NCBI GenBank assembly: GCA_045658985.1
Contig: JAZOWC010000063.1
Coordinates: 1-24,895, forward strand
Source: RGIG3513 sp045658985
GTDB taxonomy: Bacteria > Bacillota > Clostridia > Oscillospirales > Butyricicoccaceae
Direction: 5' to 3'
DNA: 24,895 nucleotides
Below the pieces are notes generated by a model. The model had not been told where the DNA came from. It saw only the letters and a program-made list of their open reading frames with translations, and ran no database searches. Positions 1 to 5,842 of the stretch are shown here, piece by piece (the stretch's first letter is position 1; each line of letters begins with the position of its first letter). The position numbers were made by a program, and so were the translations under genes.

Positions 1-225
1 GTTTCTCAATGTAACCGCTTTCATATATGATTTATACCACACTCGCACCGAAAAAACAAGAGAAAAACGCAAAAAACTCTGCTCGATTCAGAGTTTTTTG
101 TTAAAAATTGCCCAAAAACGAATTATCCTTTAAAATTTTGCATTTCCGTTTCACCGCATTTTTATATCTTCGGCAACGCGCAAACCAAGATCAGCACCCG
201 GTCTGTCCGGCAGACCGGAATCGGT
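1..225. other. Non-coding left edge of the window
   Basis: I see no supported gene here. The stretch holds an AT-rich segment, a terminator-like hairpin at 71-99 and a GC-rich hairpin at 198-218 (arms CCGGTCTG and CAGACCGG, 5-base loop). The second hairpin lies directly after the nucleotidyltransferase stop but has no T-tract on either strand, so it may only protect a 3' end. The sequence from about 60 to 130 resembles the region just after rpsI (about 1545-1612); see findings. Confidence 0.6.
71..99. terminator. Bidirectional intrinsic terminator
   Basis: ACTCTG (76-81) pairs with CAGAGT (89-94) around a 7-base loop. An A-run lies on the left and a T-run on the right, so it reads as a terminator on both strands. 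It is the first U-tracted hairpin downstream of the minus-strand nucleotidyltransferase gene, about 130 bases past its stop. Confidence 0.65.
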
Positions 226-885
226 TTAACTGTTTGCTGAAATCCATTTTTTTGCCCAGCCAAACAAAGTATCGGACATTGGAATGAAATCCACTGCCCC
301 GCCTTTCTTCAAACTTAAAAATGTATTGATAACGGCTTGTTCATTCAGCGATGCAACTGTGAGCAATTCTTCTTGATGTTTAATATATCTACCCGTCCGC
401 TGAAAAACAATTGCCTGTATAACGAAAGATGCAGATTTATACAGTCCCCGCAAAATATCGTCGCTTTTTTCGTGGAGCATATTATGGACACATCCGTGGT
501 ATATGTTGCAGGCGCCGATTTTGATTGCGCGGTTCACGGCGCTTTTGTCAACAACAGCCATCACTTCATCAAGACTTCCTCTGATCGGCGTAGTATCATT
601 ACAAAACTGGAAAAGGTCAGACGGTTCCCAAGCTAAAATTTCTTTTTTACCTGAGAAAAAACCGCAAATCAGTTCCCTATGAGACATGGTATCCAACATG
701 CTGTTATAGGTTTGAATGTCCGTTGCAAATACTTCATCCAGAATTACAACAATATCAATGTCGCTGGTTTCTGTTGCATCGCCGCGACCATAACTGCCTT
801 GCAATCCAACAAACCAAACACGATTTTCAAATGTGTCATTTAGAACGTTCATGAAGTTATGCATCCAAGAACTAATGTCTGTCAT
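226..885 (-). CDS. Nucleotidyltransferase-domain protein
   Basis: A protein of 219 aa with the polymerase-beta/MNT nucleotidyltransferase signature near the N-terminus: GS at about residues 30-31, an RG, then SDID at 41-44, whose two aspartates would bind the metal ions. Family members transfer NMP groups to small molecules such as aminoglycosides or lincosamides, or to protein or RNA targets; the substrate cannot be read here. The frame can start at GTG 894, but that GTG lies inside the GAGGTGA ribosome binding site (891-897), so ATG 885 is chosen. It follows the kinase-like gene by about 25 bases on the same strand, so the two are probably co-transcribed. Base composition is visibly more AT-rich than the ribosomal and topoisomerase genes, suggesting acquisition. 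Alternatives are a resistance-type adenylyltransferase or a housekeeping enzyme of unknown target. Confidence 0.75.
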   Translation of the reverse strand: MTDISSWMHNFMNVLNDTFENRVWFVGLQGSYGRGDATETSDIDIVVILDEVFATDIQTYNSMLDTMSHRELICGFFSGKKEILAWEPSDLFQFCNDTTPIRGSLDEVMAVVDKSAVNRAIKIGACNIYHGCVHNMLHEKSDDILRGLYKSASFVIQAIVFQRTGRYIKHQEELLTVASLNEQAVINTFLSLKKGGAVDFIPMSDTLFGWAKKWISANS

Positions 886-910
886 CCCAATCACCTCGTC
901 AAATTAGAAT

Positions 911-1435
911 TTATCTGTCTATTGCTTGGATGATGTATGCTACATTTTCCTCAATCGGTTTTGTTCCATCAACTCTAATGATTGGGCAGTTTAGCCCGTG
1001 TAACCAATTTTCGATATAGTCTTCCTGCCTGGAATCCACCATTTTGAAGAATGCTTCTTCTTGATTATGCAAATTTCCACCCATCAGCATTCTGCTTCCA
1101 AATTTCTGAAAAGAGCGGTTCCGCACTCTCTGTGAGCGGATTTTTCTGGGAACTTCAATCACAACAACATAGTTGTACATTGGGATAATATCTTTTCCGT
1201 AATCACCTTTAACCGCAGAAAAAACAAAATCAGGGTGTCTGCTGACTTCTTCCATAAGAAGTCTTTCAACCTCTATTCGTGATTTTGCGTTCGTGTATGG
1301 CTCATCCGTATTAGTTCTGGAAAAGTACAAATTCTCATTGTCAATAAAGTGGAAACCAATTTTTTCAGCCAATGCTTTACCGAGAGTGCTTTTTCCACAT
1401 CCGTTCAATCCGCATATTTGAATACCTATTCCCAT
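911..1435 (-). CDS. P-loop kinase-like NTPase (AAA / shikimate-kinase-like fold)
   Basis: A 174-aa protein with a clear Walker A motif, GLNGCGKST, at residues 9-17, directly after the first beta strand. A DNENLYF segment near residue 32 resembles the substrate-side acidic residue of small-molecule kinases. An arginine-rich stretch (RKIRSQRVRNRS, mid-protein) could form a lid over ATP. Size and layout fit the adenylate-kinase/shikimate-kinase-like group of small P-loop kinases; the substrate is unknown. ATG 1435 is supported by GAGGAAA about 8 bases upstream. It is the first gene of a two-gene minus-strand unit with the nucleotidyltransferase and has its own -10 element upstream. Composition is AT-rich compared with rplM/rpsI next door. 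Confidence 0.7.
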   Translation of the reverse strand: MGIGIQICGLNGCGKSTLGKALAEKIGFHFIDNENLYFSRTNTDEPYTNAKSRIEVERLLMEEVSRHPDFVFSAVKGDYGKDIIPMYNYVVVIEVPRKIRSQRVRNRSFQKFGSRMLMGGNLHNQEEAFFKMVDSRQEDYIENWLHGLNCPIIRVDGTKPIEENVAYIIQAIDR

Positions 1436-1478
1436 ACAATTTCCTCGTCTACAAATTCAAGTTTATCTAATTGATATA

Positions 1479-1507
1479 ATTATATCATAAATATGTGAAT
1501 AAATAAA
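1479..1507 (-). promoter_or_regulatory. Probable promoter of the kinase/nucleotidyltransferase unit
   Basis: On the minus strand a perfect TATAAT -10 (1484-1479) lies 17 bases from a weak TTTATT -35 (1507-1502). It is about 45 bases upstream of the kinase start and just past the rpsI terminators, so the unit need not depend on ribosomal read-through. Confidence 0.45.
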
Positions 1508-1509
1508 GA

Positions 1510-1541
1510 AACCGGCACGAAAATTGCTTTTCGTGCCGGTT
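1510..1541. terminator. Second (backup) terminator hairpin after rpsI
   Basis: A 14-bp perfect inverted repeat: AACCGGCACGAAAA (1510-1523) pairs with its complement at 1528-1541 around a 4-base loop. On the minus strand it is followed by a T-rich TTTCTTTATTTATT. It stands between the ribosomal operon and the acquired-looking unit, after the first terminator at 1554-1582. Confidence 0.6.
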
Positions 1542-1553
1542 GAGTGAAAAAAC

Positions 1554-1582
1554 AAAAAGCTCTGCGTGATGCAGAGCTTTTT
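1554..1582. terminator. Terminator of the rplM-rpsI operon
   Basis: GCTCTGC (1559-1565) pairs with GCAGAGC (1571-1577) around GTGAT, flanked by A5 on the left and T5 on the right. On the minus strand the hairpin ends in a U-tract about 25 bases after the rpsI stop. Confidence 0.85.
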
Positions 1583-1607
1583 GCTGAAAATAATCCCAAA
1601 TGGGTAA

Positions 1608-2012
1608 TTATCTCTTGGAGAACTGAGGTGCGCGACGTGCGGCCTTCAGACCGTACTTCTTACGCTCCTTCATTCTGGAGTCGCGGGTCAGGAAGCCGGC
1701 CTTCTTGAGGGCAGCTCTGTACTCGCCGTCTGCCTGGAGCAGAGCGCGTGCGATACCGAAACGGATAGCACCAGCCTGGCCGGTGTAACCCCCGCCGCAG
1801 ACCTTGATCTCAACGTCGAACTTCTCTTCGAGGCCGAGGAGGACCAGGGGCTGACGAACGATAAACTTCATGGTCTCGAGACCAAAGTACTCATCCAGTG
1901 CACGGCCGTTGATGGTGATCTTGCCGGTGCCGCCGGGAATCAGCTTAACTCTTGCGACAGAGCTCTTTCTTCTGCCGGTGCCGTAGAAATATGCCTTCTT
2001 AGGTGTATACAT
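1608..2012 (-). CDS. rpsI: Small ribosomal subunit protein uS9
   Basis: A 134-aa protein with the full S9 layout. The N-terminal YGTGRRKSSVARV motif starts at about residue 10, followed by GGTGKITING, then the GGGYTGQAGAIRFGIARAL core. The basic C-terminus ends in QFSKR, the tail that reaches the tRNA in the ribosomal P site. Length matches the family (about 130 aa). ATG 2012 is preceded by GGGGAGGT, which overlaps the rplM stop codon region, so the two genes are translationally close. It is the second gene of the standard rplM-rpsI operon and ends in a strong terminator. Confidence 0.98.
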   Translation of the reverse strand: MYTPKKAYFYGTGRRKSSVARVKLIPGGTGKITINGRALDEYFGLETMKFIVRQPLVLLGLEEKFDVEIKVCGGGYTGQAGAIRFGIARALLQADGEYRAALKKAGFLTRDSRMKERKKYGLKAARRAPQFSKR

Positions 2013-2028
2013 TGTTCTTTACCTCCCC

Positions 2029-2460
2029 TTATTCAGCGATCCAGGCTTCGGGCTTCTGAGCCTGCTGCTGATGCTCAGGACCTGCATAGATCTTGCATCT
2101 GCCGAGAGCCCAGCGACCAACGCTGTTCTTGGGCAGCATACCCTTGACAGCCAGCTTGATTGCCAGCTCGGGCTTGGTAGCCATAAGGGTCTTGTACTGG
2201 GTCTCCTTGAGGCCGCCTGCGTAACCGGAATGGGTGCGATAGTACTTCTGCTCCAGCTTCTTGCCGGTGAAGACAGCCTTGGAAGCATTAACGATAACTA
2301 CGAAATCGCCGCAGTCAACGTTGGGGGTGAAGTCAACCTTGTGCTTGCCGCGCAGGATAGCTGCTGCTGTAGCTGCTACACGACCGGCGGGCTTGCCTGC
2401 TGCATCGAGAACGTACCACTTGCGCTGTACGGTCTCAGTCTTTGCCATAAATGTGGACAT
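2029..2460 (-). CDS. rplM: Large ribosomal subunit protein uL13
   Basis: A 143-aa protein with typical L13 blocks: RKWYVLDAAGKPAGRVA near residue 14, the DFTPNVDCGDFVVIVNA segment, KKLEQKYYRTHSGY, and the MLPKNSVGRWAL motif. Length matches the family (142-145 aa). An in-frame ATG at 2466 sits only two bases from the GGAGG ribosome binding site, whereas ATG 2460 has the normal 8-base spacing and gives the usual MSTFMAK start, so 2460 is chosen. It is the first gene of the rplM-rpsI operon, driven by a strong promoter about 60 bases upstream. No attenuation structure is evident in the short leader. Confidence 0.98.
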   Translation of the reverse strand: MSTFMAKTETVQRKWYVLDAAGKPAGRVAATAAAILRGKHKVDFTPNVDCGDFVVIVNASKAVFTGKKLEQKYYRTHSGYAGGLKETQYKTLMATKPELAIKLAVKGMLPKNSVGRWALGRCKIYAGPEHQQQAQKPEAWIAE

Positions 2461-2518
2461 TTGCATTTCCTCCGTTTTTTATATTTGTATAAATTAAATA
2501 ACTTTTTCAAGCTTTATA

Positions 2519-2547
2519 GTTATAACATACCGAAAAATGTATGTCAA
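2519..2547 (-). promoter_or_regulatory. Promoter of rplM-rpsI
   Basis: On the minus strand: consensus -35 TTGACA (2547-2542), a 17-base spacer, and -10 TATAAC (2524-2519). The predicted leader is about 50 bases and AT-rich. Confidence 0.85.
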
Positions 2548-2631
2548 TAGGTTTTTTCAACTTTTTTCATTTAGATTTTTAATGCTTCGATTTGCTCCGT
2601 TTTTCTAAAAACCCATTTCACTTTTTTATTA

Positions 2632-2660
2632 TTGCTTAAATTGCACGGATATTGTAAAAT
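2632..2660 (+). promoter_or_regulatory. Promoter of the ttcA-like gene
   Basis: TTGCTT (2632-2637), 17 bases, TAAAAT (2655-2660). The start of transcription would fall near 2667, after the upstream ATG at 2666. This independently supports GTG 2681 as the translation start and gives a very short leader. Confidence 0.6.
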
Positions 2661-2680
2661 CAGTCATGGAGGCGATAAAC

Positions 2681-3409
2681 GTGCAAAATATGCTTTCTCT
2701 CACCCGCAGCTGCATAGACGACTACGGTATGATAAAACCCGGTGACAGGATCGCTGTCGGTGTTTCGGGCGGCAAGGATTCCATTGCTCTGCTGGTGCTC
2801 CTTGCCGAACTTCGGAGGTTCTATCCCGCGCCCTATGAGCTGCAGGCCATAACCCTGGATCTGGGATATGAGGATATGGATTTTTCTCCCATACACCAGC
2901 TGTGCGAAAGAATAAACGTGCCCTATACGGTCAAGGAGACCAATATAAGACACGTTGTTTTTGATGTAAAAAAAGACCCCAACCCCTGCTCTCTCTGCTC
3001 CAAAATGCGCCGCGGTGCGCTGCACAACAAGGCTCAGGAGCTGGGCTGCAACAAGGTTGCGCTGGGTCATCATTTTGACGATGCCATAGAGACATTCATG
3101 CTGTCGCTGATATACGAGGGACGCATAAGCTCCTTCCGTCCCGTCACCTATCTCAGCCGTGCCGACCTGACTCTTGTGCGTCCCATGCTGTACATCCATG
3201 AAAAAACCGTGGCAAACTTTGTGCGCCGTCAGGAACTGCCCGTGGTGCACAACCGCTGTGCCGCCGACAAGAACACCAAGCGCGAGGACGTAAAGAAGCT
3301 GCTCTACGAGCTTGAGGGAAGATATCCCGATCTCAAGAAGCATATTTTCGGAGGTCTGCAGCGCTCTCCCCTGCCCGGCTGGAATATGAACGACCCGCTG
3401 GGCGAATAA
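2681..3409 (+). CDS. ttcA: TtcA-family tRNA cytidine(32) 2-sulfurtransferase
   Basis: A 242-aa PP-loop ATPase. The SGGKDS nucleotide-binding loop is at residues 29-34. A CSLC pair (Cys103, Cys106) and a third cysteine in HNRC (Cys193) match the three cysteines that hold the Fe-S cluster in TtcA enzymes. The GHHFDDAIET motif is at about 129-138. TtcA proteins adenylate C32 of certain tRNAs and insert sulfur to give 2-thiocytidine. The start is GTG 2681, set by GGAGG at 2668-2672; an in-frame ATG at 2666 lies upstream of that site and about at the predicted transcription start. It is monocistronic and converges on the DUF2508-like gene. Related PP-loop thiolases (TtuA/TilS types) are possible, but the CxxC spacing favours TtcA. 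Confidence 0.85.
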   Translation: MQNMLSLTRSCIDDYGMIKPGDRIAVGVSGGKDSIALLVLLAELRRFYPAPYELQAITLDLGYEDMDFSPIHQLCERINVPYTVKETNIRHVVFDVKKDPNPCSLCSKMRRGALHNKAQELGCNKVALGHHFDDAIETFMLSLIYEGRISSFRPVTYLSRADLTLVRPMLYIHEKTVANFVRRQELPVVHNRCAADKNTKREDVKKLLYELEGRYPDLKKHIFGGLQRSPLPGWNMNDPLGE

Positions 3410-3443
3410 CTATCCCGCACATCGCGCCGCGCAGTGCGGCCTA

Positions 3444-3701
3444 TTACCGCTCTGCCGGTATCAGCTCCGCGCTGATATTTTCTTCTTTCAGCTTATGGAG
3501 CAAAAATGAATACTGTGCCTGCAGTGCGTTCATCTGGTGCACGCAGGACTCAATAAGCTCGGGCTCGGTAATGTTTTGAAAAGCATTCCGGGCCTGATGT
3601 ATTTTTTGGATCACGCTTCGATACTCGGCGATGAGCTCGAGCCTGTCGGCGGTCTGTCCGTCTGAGTCTTTTTTGTGCCGGATCCTGATCAAATTGAACA
3701 T
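3444..3701 (-). CDS. DUF2508 (YaaL-like) small protein
   Basis: An 85-aa protein, helical and charged, with a central stretch (EYRSVIQKIHQARNAF, then NITEPELIESCVHQM, then a QYSFLLHKLKEE end) resembling DUF2508/YaaL proteins of Firmicutes, whose role is unknown. No membrane segment or signal peptide is visible. The frame opens at ATG 3719, but GGAGGT lies just after it and 6 bases before ATG 3701, so the start MFNLIRIR is chosen. The gene is divergent from the topoisomerase operon and convergent with ttcA. The family match rests on pattern recall of a short sequence. Confidence 0.65.
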   Translation of the reverse strand: MFNLIRIRHKKDSDGQTADRLELIAEYRSVIQKIHQARNAFQNITEPELIESCVHQMNALQAQYSFLLHKLKEENISAELIPAER

Positions 3702-3768
3702 TCTTGTACCTCCATACAATTTATGGTGTAATAATTCCCGATTCTTGCCGTTTATATACAGTATTTAT

Positions 3769-3797
3769 TTGACATCTGTATTATTTTCCGTTACAAT
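3769..3797 (+). promoter_or_regulatory. Promoter of the topoisomerase operon
   Basis: TTGACA (3769-3774), 17 bases, TACAAT (3792-3797), about 35 bases upstream of the ATG. A near-consensus sigma-A promoter. Confidence 0.85.
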
Positions 3798-3831
3798 ATA
3801 GGGTGGTAAAATCCCGAAACGGAGGATTATT

Positions 3832-5829
3832 ATGGCTAAAAACAACAGTTACGGCAACGACAGTATTTCCATGCTGAAAGGTCCCGACAGAGTCAGAAAA
3901 CGCCCCAGCGTTATATTCGGCTCTGACAACGTAGAGGGCTGTCAGCACGGTTTTTTTGAGATACTTTCCAACTCGGTTGACGAGGCCAGAGAAGGCTACG
4001 GCAACGTTATCAACGTGACCCGCTATCTGGACGGCTCATATGAGATAGAGGATTTCGGCCGAGGTGTCCCTCTGGACTACAACGAGCGCGAAAAGCGCTA
4101 CAACTGGGATCTGATATACTGTGAGCTGTATGCAGGCGGCAAGATGCAGAACGTGGACGGCGGCGACTACAGTGTGTCGCTGGGTCTCAACGGTCTGGGT
4201 GCATGTGCCACACAGTGCTCCTCCGAGTTTATGGACGTCACCTCCTACCGTGACGGCAACAAATACTTCGTACATTTTGAAAAAGGTCACAACAAGACCA
4301 AGGGCAAGCTTATCGTTGAGCCATACAGCGGCAAGCGCACGGGTACCGTACACCGATTTAAGCCCGACATCACGGTTTTTACCGACGTTAACATTCCGCT
4401 GGAATATTTTCACGATATCCTCAAGCGTCAGTCGGTAGCCAATGCGGGAATCAAGTTTGTATTCAAAAACGAGACCGCTGCAGGCAAATTTGAGACCTCG
4501 GAATATTTCTATGAAAAAGGCATACTGGATTATGTCACCGAAGTTGTGGGAGATCAGGCTTTTACCCAGCCTTTTGCCGTACACGGCGAGCGTGTGGGCC
4601 GCGACCGCGAAGACCTCAAGGACTACAAGGTCTTTGTGGATGCCGTATGGTGTTTTTCCAACACCAAGCCTTTTATTGAGTATTATCACAACTCATCCTG
4701 GCTCGAGCACGGCGGCGCACCCGAAAAAGCCGCAAAAACCGCTTTTGTATCGGCTATTGACGCCTATATCAGAAAAAGCGGCAAATACCAGAAGAGCGAA
4801 CTCAAAAGCAAGATCACATTCAATGACATTGCCGACAGCCTTGTGCTTGTGACAAACGGTTTTTCTGCCGTGGCATCCTACCAGAATCAGACCAAAAAAT
4901 CGGTAACCAACAAGTTCATTCAGGATATGATGACCGATTTTCTCCGTTCTTCGCTGGAGGTATACTTCATCGAGAACAAGCAGGAAGCAGACAAGATAGC
5001 CGATCAGATACTTGTCAACAAGCGCTCGAGAGAGCAGGCGGAAAAAACCCGCCTCAACGTCAAGACCAAGCTGACGGGAACCATTGACATATCCAACCGC
5101 GTAGAGAAGTTTGTAGACTGCCGCACCAAAGATCTCAGCCTGCGCGAACTGTACATAGTGGAGGGTGACTCGGCATTGGGCTCCTGTAAGCAGGGACGTG
5201 ATCCAAACTTTCAGGCTATAATGCCCATACGCGGCAAGATACTCAACTGCCTCAAGGCCGACTACTCCAAGATATTCGCCTCCCCCATCATCACCGATCT
5301 CATCAAGGTGTTGGGATGCGGCGCCGACGTAAAGGTCAAGACCAAGAGCAAGGACGTGCCAACCTTCTCTCTGGATAACCTGCGTTGGAACAAGGTCATC
5401 ATCTGTACCGATGCCGACGTTGACGGATTCCATATACGCACGATGGTGCTGACCATGCTCTACAGACTGACGCCCAAACTCATTGAGGAGGGCTACGTCT
5501 ACATCGCAGAAAGCCCCCTGTATGAGATAGTATGCAAGGACAAGTCGTATTTTGCCTTCACCGACCGCGAAAAAGAGCAGATATGCCAGAAACTGGAAGG
5601 CAAAAAATACAGCATAATGCGCTCAAAAGGTCTGGGTGAAAACCAGCCCGAAATGATGTGGGAGACCACTATGAACCCCGAAACCCGCAGACTGCTCAAG
5701 ATCATGCCCGAGGATGCACAGCTGATGGCTGAGACCTTCGAGATGCTGCTTGGCGACAATCTGCAGGCAAGAAAAGACCATATCGCCGAGGTAGGAGCAC
5801 AATACCTGGATATGGCAGACATAAGCTGA
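3832..5829 (+). CDS. Type IIA topoisomerase ATPase subunit (ParE/GyrB-like, divergent)
   Basis: A 665-aa protein with the GHKL ATPase of GyrB/ParE. Glu43 and Asn47 (EILSNSVDEA) match the catalytic base and Mg-binding residues, DFGRGVP is at 74-80, and a glycine-rich ATP lid follows. The C-terminal half holds the TOPRIM domain: EGDS at 444-447 and TDADVDG at 526-532, then the KGLGE...PEMMWETTMNPE motif. With its partner it would pass one duplex through another using ATP. Oddities: the ATP-lid region reads GGDYSVSLGLNGLGACATQ rather than the usual KVSGGLHGVG form, and EGDSALGS has Leu where EGDSAGGS is usual. This suggests a divergent second topoisomerase rather than the main gyrase. The ATG has CGGAGG 9 bases upstream. 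Whether it is topoisomerase IV or a gyrase paralogue cannot be settled from this window. Confidence 0.9.
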   Translation: MAKNNSYGNDSISMLKGPDRVRKRPSVIFGSDNVEGCQHGFFEILSNSVDEAREGYGNVINVTRYLDGSYEIEDFGRGVPLDYNEREKRYNWDLIYCELYAGGKMQNVDGGDYSVSLGLNGLGACATQCSSEFMDVTSYRDGNKYFVHFEKGHNKTKGKLIVEPYSGKRTGTVHRFKPDITVFTDVNIPLEYFHDILKRQSVANAGIKFVFKNETAAGKFETSEYFYEKGILDYVTEVVGDQAFTQPFAVHGERVGRDREDLKDYKVFVDAVWCFSNTKPFIEYYHNSSWLEHGGAPEKAAKTAFVSAIDAYIRKSGKYQKSELKSKITFNDIADSLVLVTNGFSAVASYQNQTKKSVTNKFIQDMMTDFLRSSLEVYFIENKQEADKIADQILVNKRSREQAEKTRLNVKTKLTGTIDISNRVEKFVDCRTKDLSLRELYIVEGDSALGSCKQGRDPNFQAIMPIRGKILNCLKADYSKIFASPIITDLIKVLGCGADVKVKTKSKDVPTFSLDNLRWNKVIICTDADVDGFHIRTMVLTMLYRLTPKLIEEGYVYIAESPLYEIVCKDKSYFAFTDREKEQICQKLEGKKYSIMRSKGLGENQPEMMWETTMNPETRRLLKIMPEDAQLMAETFEMLLGDNLQARKDHIAEVGAQYLDMADIS

Positions 5830-5842
5830 GGAGGTTCCTGCA

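Noticed and set aside
2071..2550. A 159-codon plus-strand open frame opposite rplM
   Set aside because: Cysteine- and leucine-rich shadow of the L13 gene that also covers the rplM promoter.
3426..3440. Hairpin GCCGC-GCAGT-GCGGC between ttcA and the DUF2508-like gene
   Set aside because: Five base pairs and no T-run on either strand; it may be chance in a GC-rich spacer.
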